Source: Actinomyces oricola (GTDB lineage: Bacteria > Actinomycetota > Actinomycetes > Actinomycetales > Actinomycetaceae). Taken from it: a stretch of 53,342 nt of DNA. Each line of letters opens with the position of its first letter. Position 1 is the first letter of the stretch. Position numbers and translations under genes: made by a program. The DNA is taken from the NCBI RefSeq assembly GCF_004104015.1, contig NZ_RYFV01000023.1:1-53342 (forward strand). The letters run 5' to 3'. Under the pieces are notes generated by a model. It had not been told where the DNA came from, searched no databases, and saw only the letters and a list, made by a program, of their open reading frames with translations. Shown here one piece after another: positions 1-11,113 of this stretch.

Positions 1-84
1 CCTGCGGGCTCTGGGGTCGGATACCTTGGCCAGGACATCGAGCAGACTCTGGCGCGACAGGACCTCGATGGGGCAGGATGGCAT
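1..84 (-). mobile_element. 5' end of an ISAs1-family transposase gene (partial)
   Basis: The minus strand from an ATG at 84 reads in one open frame to the window edge: 28 residues, including SLLDVLAKVSDPRARR. A leucine-rich stretch followed by DPRAR is the typical opening of ISAs1-type DDE transposases, in the domain that precedes the catalytic core. The catalytic part lies outside the window, so it cannot be said whether the element is intact. The terminal inverted repeat should lie between 85 and about 200, but it cannot be defined from one end. The family call rests on a short motif recalled from the family. Confidence 0.55.
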
Positions 85-351
85 AGCGGCGTGGCCTCAC
101 CTTCGAGGAATGCAGGACTGTTTAAGCGCTATCCATCATCTCCCAGGCAGGCCACGCCGCAACCCCCGCACCCCCAGAACCCGCCATCACCCCAGGCCAG
201 CCCCACAACAAACGACTTTGCCGAGCCCCTGCGGTGCTGGCGCGCGGATGTCAGCCGAGCGGGCATGAACGTCGGCCAGGGACGGGGAGCGCCACGTGGC
301 CCACATGAGGTCAGGGCCCGTGCGGGGGTCTAATACCCGGCGCGGATGTCT
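85..351. other. Intergenic stretch between the IS end and rsmD
   Basis: No convincing gene. The short open frames have no ribosome binding site and a composition unlike the neighbouring genes. The stretch probably holds one end of the insertion sequence and the region downstream of rsmD, which is transcribed toward it. No clear terminator hairpin was seen. Confidence 0.4.
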
Positions 352-930
352 TCACGCCCCCTCGGCGTTCATGGCCGGCTCGGCGAACCAGATCATGGTC
401 TCCCCGTACCTCCGCGAGGAAAAACACGTCAGGCCGGCGGGCCATAGCGGTTCGGGCGCGCGCGCGGAGCGCTCCACCACCACTACCGCCCCCGGCGCCA
501 GCCACGGATCGTTAATCCTGGTCAACGGCTCAAGGATCGCCAGAAGGCCGGCCTCATCGAGATCATAGGGCGGGTCAATGAGAACCAGATCCACCGGCGC
601 CCCCGCCGTCCCGGCCAAGAACGTGGCCGCCTTCGCCGCCACCGCGCGCACGCCGCGCAGCTTCAGAGCCCGCGCGTTGCGCTTGCACACCTTGATCGCC
701 GCCCGACTCGAATCCACCAAGGTGACGTCCGTGGCCCCCCGGCTAGCGGCCTCCAGGCCCAGGGCCCCAGAACCCGCGCACAAGTCCAGGACCCGCGCGT
801 CGTCGACCACGCCATAGTGCTCCAGGCGTCCGAACACCGCCTCACGAACCCGCTCCGAGGTTGGCCGTGTCCCTGAGCGCGGCACGTCAATGCGCCGTCC
901 GCCCACCTTCCCGGCAACGATTCTGGCCAT
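352..930 (-). CDS. rsmD: 16S rRNA (guanine(966)-N2)-methyltransferase RsmD
   Basis: This 192-residue protein is a full-length RsmD, which methylates G966 of 16S rRNA in the cytoplasm with S-adenosylmethionine. It opens with MARIVAGKVGGRRI, the family's N-terminal segment. The AdoMet-binding motif LCAGSG lies at residues 50-55 and the catalytic DPPY, typical of N2-guanine methyltransferases, at 119-122. The ATG at 930 has no Shine-Dalgarno sequence, but TAAGGT lies six bases upstream, so a leaderless transcript is likely. The gene is divergent from the beta-galactosidase. In many actinobacteria rsmD precedes coaD on the same strand; here the beta-galactosidase sits between them and rsmD is reversed. 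Confidence 0.93.
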   Translation of the reverse strand: MARIVAGKVGGRRIDVPRSGTRPTSERVREAVFGRLEHYGVVDDARVLDLCAGSGALGLEAASRGATDVTLVDSSRAAIKVCKRNARALKLRGVRAVAAKAATFLAGTAGAPVDLVLIDPPYDLDEAGLLAILEPLTRINDPWLAPGAVVVVERSARAPEPLWPAGLTCFSSRRYGETMIWFAEPAMNAEGA

Positions 931-942
931 AAGCAGACCTTA
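931..942 (-). promoter_or_regulatory. Probable leaderless promoter of rsmD (-10 TAAGGT)
   Basis: TAAGGT on the minus strand (942-937) ends six bases before the ATG at 930, which places the transcription start at or next to the start codon. There is no ribosome binding site in between. Confidence 0.4.
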
Positions 943-947
943 CGTGA

Positions 948-4325
<3,378 letters not shown>

Positions 4326-4440
4326 GCCCGGCGCGGCCGAGGGCCGGCGTCGGTAGAGCCGCCCCAGGCAGCACGGTCCACCCGGGCCGGGCGCGGTCGA
4401 GGGCCGGCTCGGCCGCGGACAGGACCTGGATCGGGCAGTG
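4326..4440. repeat. Imperfect direct repeats of a GC-rich segment
   Basis: The segments near 4326-4352 and 4388-4413 share the pattern GGCGCGG(C/T)CGAGGGCCGGC. They lie between lacZ and coaD, contain no gene and do not form an obvious terminator. They may be a local duplication. Confidence 0.4.
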
Positions 4441-4498
4441 TGCTGCGCCTCCTGGTTCGGTCTCGGCGCGCGTCCCGCACCTGGCGGGAGGGGGCCGT

Positions 4499-4511
4499 TA
4501 GCGTGACGCCC
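4499..4511 (+). promoter_or_regulatory. Possible leaderless promoter of coaD (-10 TAGCGT)
   Basis: TAGCGT at 4499-4504 is followed by seven bases and the ATG at 4512. The hexamer fits TANNNT only loosely; its spacing matches the other leaderless-type starts in the window. Confidence 0.3.
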
Positions 4512-4997
4512 ATGAGCTTGGCCGTGTACCCCGGAAGCTTCGACCCGATCACCCTCGGGCACATCGACGTCGTGGCCCGGGCGACGGCGCTCTTCGACCA
4601 TGTGGTCCTGGGGGTGGCCCACAACGCCGCCAAGACCGGCAGCCACCTGCTCGACATTGACACCCGCCTGGCCCTGGCCCGGGAGTCCTGCGCCCACCTG
4701 CCCGGCGTCGAGGTCGACACCATCCCCGGCCTGCTGGCCGACTACTGCGTCCAGCGGGGGGCCACCGCCATTGTCAAGGGGGTGCGCAACGGCACGGACC
4801 TGGACGCCGAGGTGCCCATGGCCCTGCTCAACCGCGACCTGGGCGCCCCCGAGACCGTGCTCCTGGTGGCCGCGCCCGCCCACGCCCACGTCTCCTCCTC
4901 GCTGGTCAAGGATGTAGCCCGCCATGGTGGAGATGTCACCGCATTCGTCCCCGCCCCTGTACTGCGCGCCCTGACACGTGCCTTCGCCGGTGCTTGA
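4512..4997 (+). CDS. coaD: Phosphopantetheine adenylyltransferase CoaD
   Basis: The 161-residue enzyme transfers AMP from ATP to 4'-phosphopantetheine to give dephospho-CoA, the penultimate step of CoA synthesis. The N-terminus YPGSFDPITLGHIDVV holds the nucleotidyltransferase (T/H)xGH motif at residues 14-17. The C-terminal segment with HVSSSLVKDVARHGGDV matches the conserved ISSS..R region of the family. Length is normal. ATG 4512 is preferred because the protein then begins directly with the conserved beta-strand; a GTG three codons upstream is possible. The next gene follows after 41 bases. Confidence 0.95.
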   Translation: MSLAVYPGSFDPITLGHIDVVARATALFDHVVLGVAHNAAKTGSHLLDIDTRLALARESCAHLPGVEVDTIPGLLADYCVQRGATAIVKGVRNGTDLDAEVPMALLNRDLGAPETVLLVAAPAHAHVSSSLVKDVARHGGDVTAFVPAPVLRALTRAFAGA

Positions 4998-5038
4998 GCA
5001 CCGCAGCCCACCAGACACCGAAGGGAAGGACCCCGCCA

Positions 5039-5602
5039 GTGACCACCAAACGCGACGCCGGCGACGACCTGCTGCTCATCCTCGACCAGCTCGACGAGCT
5101 CATCGCCACGGCCCGCTCCATGCCCATGAGCTCGTCGGCCATCCTCAACCGCGACGAGGCCCTGGGGCTCATTGACCGCGCCCGCCAGGCGGTGCCCACG
5201 GCCCTGCGCCGCGCCGAGCAGATCGTCGCCGACGCCGACGCCGTCCTGGCCCAAGGGCGCGAGGAGTCCGAGCGCATTATCCAGCACGCCCACGAGGAGG
5301 CTGAGCGGCTCATCGCCGGGGAGAACATTGTCCACCAGGCCAATGACCGCGCCGACGCCATTGTTGCCGCCGCCGAAGAGCACGCCGCCCAGCTGCGCAA
5401 CGGCGCCGACGACTACTGCGATCGTTCCCTGGCCACCCTGGAGGGCGAGATCGACCGCCTCAGCGAACAGGTGCGCGCCGGTCGCGAGGTCCTGGCCCAG
5501 CGCATGGAGCACCGCTCGGCCTCCAGCGCGGAGGAACCCGCCCAGGGTGGCTTCCCCCGCCGCTGGGCCGGCTGGTCGGTGGACCCCGCCACCGCCCACT
5601 GA
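5039..5602 (+). CDS. DivIVA-like coiled-coil protein (cell-division initiation type)
   Basis: A 187-residue soluble protein, mostly a long charged helix rich in Ala, Glu and Arg from about residue 25 to 165, for example RAEQIVADADAVLAQGREESERI. Such heptad-like sequence predicts a coiled coil. Proteins of this kind stand between coaD and the DUF177 gene in many actinobacteria and are usually named cell-division initiation or DivIVA-like proteins; their exact role is not settled. The start is taken as GTG 5039, behind GAAGGGAAGGA; a TTG at 4994 overlapping the coaD stop has weaker support. There is no membrane segment. The C-terminal 25 residues are low complexity. Confidence 0.75.
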   Translation: MTTKRDAGDDLLLILDQLDELIATARSMPMSSSAILNRDEALGLIDRARQAVPTALRRAEQIVADADAVLAQGREESERIIQHAHEEAERLIAGENIVHQANDRADAIVAAAEEHAAQLRNGADDYCDRSLATLEGEIDRLSEQVRAGREVLAQRMEHRSASSAEEPAQGGFPRRWAGWSVDPATAH

Positions 5603-5678
5603 GGCGAGGGCGGGTACAGGCGGGTACATTCGCGCCCGGGACACACCGTCCCGCACCGCCGCCACGCAGGAGGAAGCC

Positions 5679-6323
5679 ATGCCCGGACTCGTCGTCGACA
5701 TCGTCGACCTGCCCCAGCAGGCGGGCAGTACCAAGAACATCCACCTGGAGGAGCCCGCCCCCGCCGACCTGGGTACCGAGGTCATTGGCGTCCAGAAAGG
5801 AACCCCGGTGGTCCTGGATGCAAGCCTGACCAGCGTCGAGGACGGCGTGCTCGTGCGCGCCCGCACCCGGGTCCATATCCACGGCGAGTGCGTGCGCTGC
5901 CTGCGCGACCTCGACGAGGACCGCACCATAGCCTTTGACGAGCTCTACCTGCTGCCCGAGGCCCGTGCCGCCCAGATCGCGCAGGGCGACGAGGAGGCCG
6001 AGGGGTTCTTCCTCGTCGGGCCGACCTCCCTCGACCTGGAGCCGGCCCTGCGCGACGCCCTCGTCCTGGAGCTCCCCTTCCGCCCCCTGTGCCGCCCCGA
6101 CTGCGCGGGCCTGTGCTCGCAGTGCGGCGAGCGCCTCGACGACCTGGAGGCCGGCCACAGCCACGAGGTCCTCGACCCGCGCTGGTCCGCCCTGGCCGGG
6201 CTGCTGACCGACGCGGACCGGCCCCAGTCGGGCGGCGCCGGGACCGACGATCCAGTCCCCGACGGCGCCGGGGTCCAGGCCCCCGCCCCCACCGGCGCGC
6301 ACTCCTGTCGAGAGGAGGCCTAA
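5679..6323 (+). CDS. DUF177 (YceD family) metal-binding protein
   Basis: This 214-residue protein belongs to the DUF177/YceD family, whose members are linked to 23S rRNA accumulation in bacteria and plastids. The sequence shows a CxxC pair at residues 71 and 74 and four cysteines at 138, 142, 146 and 149 (LCRPDCAGLCSQCG), probably binding zinc. A low-complexity tail follows residue 180. The ATG at 5679 has AGGAGGAAG just upstream. Its TAA is immediately followed by the rnc ATG, so the two are likely co-translated. In most relatives rpmF (L32) lies between this gene and rnc; here it does not. Confidence 0.88.
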   Translation: MPGLVVDIVDLPQQAGSTKNIHLEEPAPADLGTEVIGVQKGTPVVLDASLTSVEDGVLVRARTRVHIHGECVRCLRDLDEDRTIAFDELYLLPEARAAQIAQGDEEAEGFFLVGPTSLDLEPALRDALVLELPFRPLCRPDCAGLCSQCGERLDDLEAGHSHEVLDPRWSALAGLLTDADRPQSGGAGTDDPVPDGAGVQAPAPTGAHSCREEA

Positions 6324-7277
6324 ATGGCGTCGCGCCGCAAGCCCCGCCCCGCCCGCACCGACCTTGAGGCCCTGGTCTACCGCTGGGGTCCCGCCATTGA
6401 CCCCGAGCTGCTTGACCTGGCCCTGACCCACCGCTCCTGGGCCCACGAGAACGGTGGCCTGCCCACCAACGAGCGCCTGGAGTTCCTGGGCGACTCCGTG
6501 CTCAGCATCATTGTCACCGAGTACCTGTACCGCACCCACCCCGAGGTCCCCGAGGGGCAGCTCGCCAAAATGCGCGCCGCCACCGTCTCCGAGCCGGCCC
6601 TGGCCGGGGCGGGGCGCGACCTCGGCCTGGGGGAATTCATCCGCCTGGGCAAGGGCGAGGCCCTTTCCGGGGGGCGGGACAAGGACTCCATCCTCTCCGA
6701 CACCGTCGAGGCCCTTATCGGCGCCACCTACCTGACCCACGGCCTGGAGCCCACGCGCGCCGTCGTCGAGCGGCTGGTGGCGCGCTTCCTGTCCGATGCG
6801 CGCATCCGCGGCGCCGGCCTGGACTGGAAGACCAGCCTCCAGGAGCTCTCCGCCGCCCACGGCCTGGGCAACCCCTCCTACAAGGTCGAGGGCGACGGCC
6901 CCGACCACGACCGGGTCTTCCACGCCCACGCCCTGGTCGACGGCGAGGTGCTGGGGGAGGGCACCGGCCCGTCCAAGAAGATCGCCGAGCACAGGGCCGC
7001 CGAGGCCGCCTACGCCACCATCCTGGCGGCGCGCGGCGACGGCGGCCTCAACCTGCCCGGCGTCAACGACGCTCTGCGCGCCGACCTCAAGGCCCAGCAG
7101 GCCGCCAGCACCGGGTCCGGGGGCAAGGCCAGGACTGCCGGCTCAAGCACCCCGCGCCGGCCCCCGGCCGCGGGCGCCCCGGGTGGCGAGACCGCGGGCG
7201 GCACCACCAGCCGCCGGCGCGCCGCCCGCCGGGGGCCGGCCTCCAAGAGCATGACTCCGGGCAGCCCCCGATCCTAA
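6324..7277 (+). CDS. rnc: Ribonuclease III
   Basis: A 317-residue double-stranded-RNA endonuclease that processes rRNA precursors and other structured RNAs. The catalytic signature NERLEFLGD is at residues 49-57, with the second acidic site in [15 protein letters not shown]. The double-stranded RNA-binding domain follows at about 164-235 ([20 protein letters not shown], later [12 protein letters not shown]). The last 80 or so residues are an Ala/Pro/Arg-rich tail not found in the compact family members. The gene abuts DUF177 with no spacer and is followed nine bases later by mutM, the usual actinobacterial order. Confidence 0.95.
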   Translation: MASRRKPRPARTDLEALVYRWGPAIDPELLDLALTHRSWAHENGGLPTNERLEFLGDSVLSIIVTEYLYRTHPEVPEGQLAKMRAATVSEPALAGAGRDLGLGEFIRLGKGEALSGGRDKDSILSDTVEALIGATYLTHGLEPTRAVVERLVARFLSDARIRGAGLDWKTSLQELSAAHGLGNPSYKVEGDGPDHDRVFHAHALVDGEVLGEGTGPSKKIAEHRAAEAAYATILAARGDGGLNLPGVNDALRADLKAQQAASTGSGGKARTAGSSTPRRPPAAGAPGGETAGGTTSRRRAARRGPASKSMTPGSPRS

Positions 7278-7286
7278 GGGGTCCCG

Positions 7287-8351
7287 GTGCCCGAGCTGCC
7301 CGAGGTCGAGTCCGTCCGCCGCGGCCTGGAGCGCCACCTGGCGGGGCGCACCATCGCCGGCGTCCAGGTCTTCCACCCCCGGCCGCTGCGCCGCCAGAGC
7401 GGAGGGCCCGACGCCTTCGCCCGAGCCGTGAGCGGGCGCACCATGACCGGTGCGGTGCGCCGCGGCAAACTCCTGTGGCTGCCCCTGGACGACGGCCGGG
7501 CCCTGGCCGCCCACCTGGGCATGAGCGGTCAGCTCCTGGTGCGCGGCACTCGCCCGCCGGCCGACGGCGAGCGGGCCCGCCGTCGGGCGCCCCTGGGGGC
7601 GGACGCCGAGCGGCCCGGCACCCGGGCCGACGGGCGGGGCACGCCGCTGCGGCCGGGGGCGCCGGGAGGGCCCGAGGACGCCCCCGGCGCCCCCGCGCCG
7701 GAGCGAGACCCCTGGCCCCGCCCGCGTCACCTGCGCGTCCGCCTCCACCTGGAGCCCGACGACGCCGACGCCCCCGGCGGGGCGGCCCTGGACTTCGTGG
7801 ACCAACGCATGTTCGGCGGCCTGCACGTCGTCGACCTGGTATCCACCGACGACGGTGCGCCGGGCGGACTCGGCTCCCCCCAAGCGCTCCTCCCCGCCGA
7901 CGCGACGCACATTGCCCGGGACCTGCTTGACCCCGACCTGGATGGCACCAAGACCATCGCCCTTATTCGGGCCTCGCGCCGCCCGATCAAGACTCTCCTG
8001 CTGGACCAGGGGATTGTCTCAGGGGTGGGCAATATCTACGCCGACGAGGGCCTGTGGGCCGCCTCCATCCACGGGCTGCGCCCAGGGCAGGCGCTGGGCC
8101 CGCTCGTGGCCGGGCGCCTCCTGGCCTCCACCGCCCAGGTCATGGAGCGCGCCCTGACAGCGGGCGGGACGAGCTTCGATGCCCTCTATGTCGACGCCGA
8201 GGGAACAGCCGGGTACTTCGCCCGCGAACTGGCCGCCTACGGTCGAGCGGGCCAGGAGTGCCGCCGCTGCAAGACAGTGCTGTGCGCCGAGACCATTGGC
8301 GGGCGCAGCCACGTCTTCTGCCCCCGCTGTCAAAGACGCCCGCGCCGCTGA
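7287..8351 (+). CDS. mutM: Formamidopyrimidine-DNA glycosylase (Fpg/MutM)
   Basis: A 354-residue bifunctional DNA glycosylase/AP lyase that removes 8-oxoguanine and formamidopyrimidines. The N-terminal Pro2 nucleophile and Glu3 are present in PELPEVESVRR. The conserved lysine is Lys61 in RRGKLLW. The C-terminal zinc finger has Cys325, Cys328, Cys345 and Cys348. The helix-two-turn-helix DQGIVSGVGNIYADE is intact. Compared with the usual length near 270-290, there is an extra segment of about 55 residues (roughly 88-147), rich in Pro, Gly, Arg and Ala, inside the N-terminal domain. The start is GTG; the gene should be translated together with rnc. Confidence 0.94.
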   Translation: MPELPEVESVRRGLERHLAGRTIAGVQVFHPRPLRRQSGGPDAFARAVSGRTMTGAVRRGKLLWLPLDDGRALAAHLGMSGQLLVRGTRPPADGERARRRAPLGADAERPGTRADGRGTPLRPGAPGGPEDAPGAPAPERDPWPRPRHLRVRLHLEPDDADAPGGAALDFVDQRMFGGLHVVDLVSTDDGAPGGLGSPQALLPADATHIARDLLDPDLDGTKTIALIRASRRPIKTLLLDQGIVSGVGNIYADEGLWAASIHGLRPGQALGPLVAGRLLASTAQVMERALTAGGTSFDALYVDAEGTAGYFARELAAYGRAGQECRRCKTVLCAETIGGRSHVFCPRCQRRPRR

Positions 8352-8391
8352 CCCGACCCGGCGCTCCCCGGCTCGGGCGCCAGCGGTCGGG
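8352..8391 (+). terminator. Stem-loop after mutM
   Basis: CCCGACC (8352-8358) pairs with GGTCGGG (8385-8391) and GGCGC with GCGCC inside it. The stem begins next to the mutM stop. There is no U-tract, which is common in GC-rich actinobacteria. Confidence 0.45.
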
Positions 8392-8453
8392 CGTGCGGGG
8401 TCGGGACGCGCCCGCACGGCAAATATGTGGTGCAGATCATAGATGACCGCCAA

Positions 8454-8482
8454 TCGACAAAGATATAGATGTTCTATATCAT
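8454..8482 (+). promoter_or_regulatory. Promoter with a perfect dyad operator for the EIIC-like operon
   Basis: TCGACA (8454-8459), a 17-base spacer and TATCAT (8477-8482) form a plausible sigma-70-type promoter. The spacer and -10 are covered by a perfect inverted repeat, GATATAGA-TGT-TCTATATC (8462-8480). Its position would let a bound dimer block RNA polymerase. The GntR-type regulator encoded at 11114 is the obvious candidate. The surrounding sequence is strikingly AT-rich for this genome. Confidence 0.6.
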
Positions 8483-8583
8483 CTAGTCTGCACTGGTCGA
8501 CAAGAGGGTCGGCGCCGGGCTGATCGCGGACCCGGGCCCGCCCTCCGGGTGCACAGTCAATGATGCGCGAAAGGTCAACTGCG

Positions 8584-10194
8584 ATGGTCAAAGAGGACGT
8601 CAAGCAGGTGTTGCACAGAATTGTGATCCTGGGAAGTAGTGGAGGGAATCTCCGCAGCCACGGCGGGAGCGATCCGGCCCGGCTGATCGCCGACACGAAG
8701 AAGCAGATCGACGCGGCGGGATTCATCCTGGACGACGTCCAGTTCGTTGGGGCGGAATCCTCTATGGATGGAATCTCGGCAAGCACTCCCGCCGAGCTGT
8801 GGGAGCTCAGGCAGGGCGCCCCCGTCGTGTCGGCGTCAGGAACCCTGGAGGAGGTCAATGCGAAGGCCCGCGAGCGCGATCGGCAGATCGCCGCCCGCGT
8901 GCGCGCCGGCGACATCTCCGGCCTCATCCTCATGAGCTGCGATCCCGACGACACCAATTCCCAGGCCATTGCCGCGGCGGCGCTAAAGGGCATCCCGGTC
9001 GTGGGCACGGGGGGAACCTCGATCGCCAAGGCGCAGTCGCTGGGGGCCAATGTGGTCGCCTCCTCGGGGACCACCGGCACGAACAGCGCCACAAGGGCCG
9101 TGGCGAACGTCTCGGGACTCGCCAAGGCGCTGGGCGTTAAGTACCGCCCCGTGCTCGGCTCCTCCTCGGCGGGGGGCGCGGCGCAGGACGAGGCCGCGTG
9201 GAGGCGGATCAGCATTCGCGGGATCATGGTGGGCAGCATCCCCGCGTTCATCTGCCTGGCCCTGGTCCTGGCTCTCAGCAAGATCCCGGTCCTGGGCGCC
9301 CTGACCGACGTCTTCGACCTTCTGATCGCGTCGCTGCCCATTGTCGTTGCGGCCGTCGCCGCACGAAAGATCTCCGGGCTCGACGAGGTCGGCCTCGTCG
9401 CCGGAGCCGTCGCCGGGATTCTCGCCGCGCCCGGAGGACTCCTGGGGGGCCTGGTCGCCGGAATCCTCTCCGGTCTCCTGGCGGCGTTCCTGATCAAGTG
9501 GACGCTGGCCAGTCACTTCCCCGCGACTACTGCGAATATTGTCACCGGGGCCCTGGGCGGCCTGATTCCCGGGCTCGTGGTCTACTACCTTCTGGCGCCA
9601 TTCACCGCCCTGCTCGGCGAGTGGGTCAAGACGGCCATTGAATGGGCGCTGGAGGTCAGCCCCCTCCTGGCGGGGGCGCTGGCCGGCCTGGCAATGTGGC
9701 CCTCCATTATTGGGGGCGTGTACCACTCGGTGATTCTGCCCCTGGTGCTGCTGGAGATGGGGCAGAAGGGGCACAGCTTCTTCGGCGCTATTGACATGGT
9801 GGCGCTGGTCATGACGTCGCTTGGAATCACCCTGGCCAATGTCGTCCGTCCCCGAACCAGTGGGGAGCGCGCACTTGCCGGCTCGGGGGCGGCCGTCAAC
9901 TTCTTCTTCGGCACGTTCGTCGAGTCCTCCTATCCCTTCATGTTCGGGGACAAGAAGATCTTCGCGACAGCGCTTCTGGCCGCCACGGCCGGCGGCATGG
10001 CGGTCGGCGCCACCGGGGTCGAGGCCTCCGCTTATCTTCCCGCGTTCCTGGCCCCGTTCATCTCCACCAATGCGGTGGGGCTGGTTCTGGCCATGCTGAC
10101 CTCATTCGCCATCGCGTTCGCCCTGACTTTCGCCACCAACACTATTCACCTCAAGCAAAGCAAGCAGAACGCCGCCGACCGGTCAGACGCCTGA
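8584..10194 (+). CDS. PTS EIIC-like membrane protein fused to an unassigned soluble N-terminal domain
   Basis: The protein has two parts. Residues 1-205 are soluble, with GSSGGNLRSHGGSDP at 17-31 and VVGTGGTSIAKAQSLGANV at 139-157; I cannot assign this domain. Residues 211-525 hold about ten hydrophobic segments resembling fructose-type EIIC permeases: Gly-rich helices (GGLLGGLVAGILSGLLAAFL) and a motif around Glu447 (FVESSYPFMFGDKKI) where EIIC proteins carry their substrate-binding (I/V)xE. No EIIA histidine or EIIB cysteine motif is evident. A phosphorylating PTS role is therefore unproven; it could be a sugar channel or use partners encoded elsewhere. ATG 8584 is preferred because GAAAGG lies nine bases upstream; ATGs at 8560 and 8563 lack this. 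Confidence 0.6.
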   Translation: MVKEDVKQVLHRIVILGSSGGNLRSHGGSDPARLIADTKKQIDAAGFILDDVQFVGAESSMDGISASTPAELWELRQGAPVVSASGTLEEVNAKARERDRQIAARVRAGDISGLILMSCDPDDTNSQAIAAAALKGIPVVGTGGTSIAKAQSLGANVVASSGTTGTNSATRAVANVSGLAKALGVKYRPVLGSSSAGGAAQDEAAWRRISIRGIMVGSIPAFICLALVLALSKIPVLGALTDVFDLLIASLPIVVAAVAARKISGLDEVGLVAGAVAGILAAPGGLLGGLVAGILSGLLAAFLIKWTLASHFPATTANIVTGALGGLIPGLVVYYLLAPFTALLGEWVKTAIEWALEVSPLLAGALAGLAMWPSIIGGVYHSVILPLVLLEMGQKGHSFFGAIDMVALVMTSLGITLANVVRPRTSGERALAGSGAAVNFFFGTFVESSYPFMFGDKKIFATALLAATAGGMAVGATGVEASAYLPAFLAPFISTNAVGLVLAMLTSFAIAFALTFATNTIHLKQSKQNAADRSDA

Positions 10195-10231
10195 GCGGCC
10201 CCCGACGGATACCGGAAAGGAAGACACGGAG

Positions 10232-11092
10232 ATGAACCATTACCAGACCCACGACATGGACCGCCGTCGGGCCGCAGCCATGGCCAAGGTCCGCGGGGCG
10301 ATCCGGGAGCACGGCGGGACCACGTTGCTGAGCACGGGGATCACCGCGGACGACGCCCGACTGGCCCGCGCCGTCATTGACACCGGCGTCAAAATGCTCG
10401 AGCCCAACCATCCGGCCATTGCGCTGGCCAGAGGGGTTCGCGGGGTCACGGACATGCACTCGGCTGAAAGCGTTCGGCACGAGGTGGAGCACGCCGAGCT
10501 CATCCGCGTGGTCAACGGGGTCCGCGCCGTCGCCGGCCCGGAGATCTTCATTACCGTGGGGATCCCCGGGGGATTCACGGAGGTGCAGCCGGTGGGGCTC
10601 GACGAGAGCACCTTCTTCGATCTGGCCGTTGCCGGTGCGGACGGGCTCCACACGCACAAATCGAGCCTTGAGGACCTGGAGTCCTGGGTGCGCGACGCCC
10701 ATCGGGCCGGCCTGACCGTGGACGCCTACATCGCCCATCCCGACGACCGTCACCCCTTCGGCATTGAGGCCGCCACCGCGCAGGAGGTGGCCCGCACGGC
10801 GCGCCGCATGGAGGATCTGGGCGTCGACATGATCGGACTCATGACGGGCATGTCCTACGGCGGGGCCGCCGCGGGGGAGATCCCCGCGCAGATCAAGGAG
10901 CGCCTGGCCGCCCTCGTCGAGACCGTCAGCGTCCCGACGCTGGCCGAGGGCGGCATCAATGTCACCAACTATGAGGCATTCCGGGGCACGGGGGTCAATG
11001 TCCTCGTGGTGGGGACCTCGTTCGACGACGTTGCCCGGGAGGCCGTCGCCCAGACAGCGAGACGGTACATCAGCGCCGAGAGCCGAGCCTGA
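10232..11092 (+). CDS. TIM-barrel protein of HisA/HisF/NanE-like fold, function unassigned
   Basis: A 286-residue soluble protein with the alternating strand/helix pattern of a (beta/alpha)8 barrel. Candidate phosphate-binding loops are the C-terminal LAEGGINVTNYEAF and VNVLVVGTSF. Other conserved-looking segments are VGIPGGFTEV, DGLHTHKSSLEDLE and MIGLMTGMSYGG. The layout suggests an aldolase or epimerase acting on a phosphorylated sugar or sugar acid, but the substrate cannot be read from the sequence. It lies 37 bases after the EIIC-like gene behind GGAAAGGAAG, so the two should be co-transcribed and it may process what that protein imports. It lacks the paired aspartates of HisA, so a histidine role is unlikely. 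Confidence 0.6.
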   Translation: MNHYQTHDMDRRRAAAMAKVRGAIREHGGTTLLSTGITADDARLARAVIDTGVKMLEPNHPAIALARGVRGVTDMHSAESVRHEVEHAELIRVVNGVRAVAGPEIFITVGIPGGFTEVQPVGLDESTFFDLAVAGADGLHTHKSSLEDLESWVRDAHRAGLTVDAYIAHPDDRHPFGIEAATAQEVARTARRMEDLGVDMIGLMTGMSYGGAAAGEIPAQIKERLAALVETVSVPTLAEGGINVTNYEAFRGTGVNVLVVGTSFDDVAREAVAQTARRYISAESRA

Positions 11093-11100
11093 ACCTCTGC

Positions 11101-11113
11101 GATAATCCGACGC
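11101..11113 (+). promoter_or_regulatory. Probable leaderless promoter of the GntR gene (-10 GATAAT)
   Basis: GATAAT at 11101-11106 lies seven bases before the ATG at 11114, with no Shine-Dalgarno between. It overlaps the end of the upstream operon, so the regulator may also have its own transcript. Confidence 0.5.
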
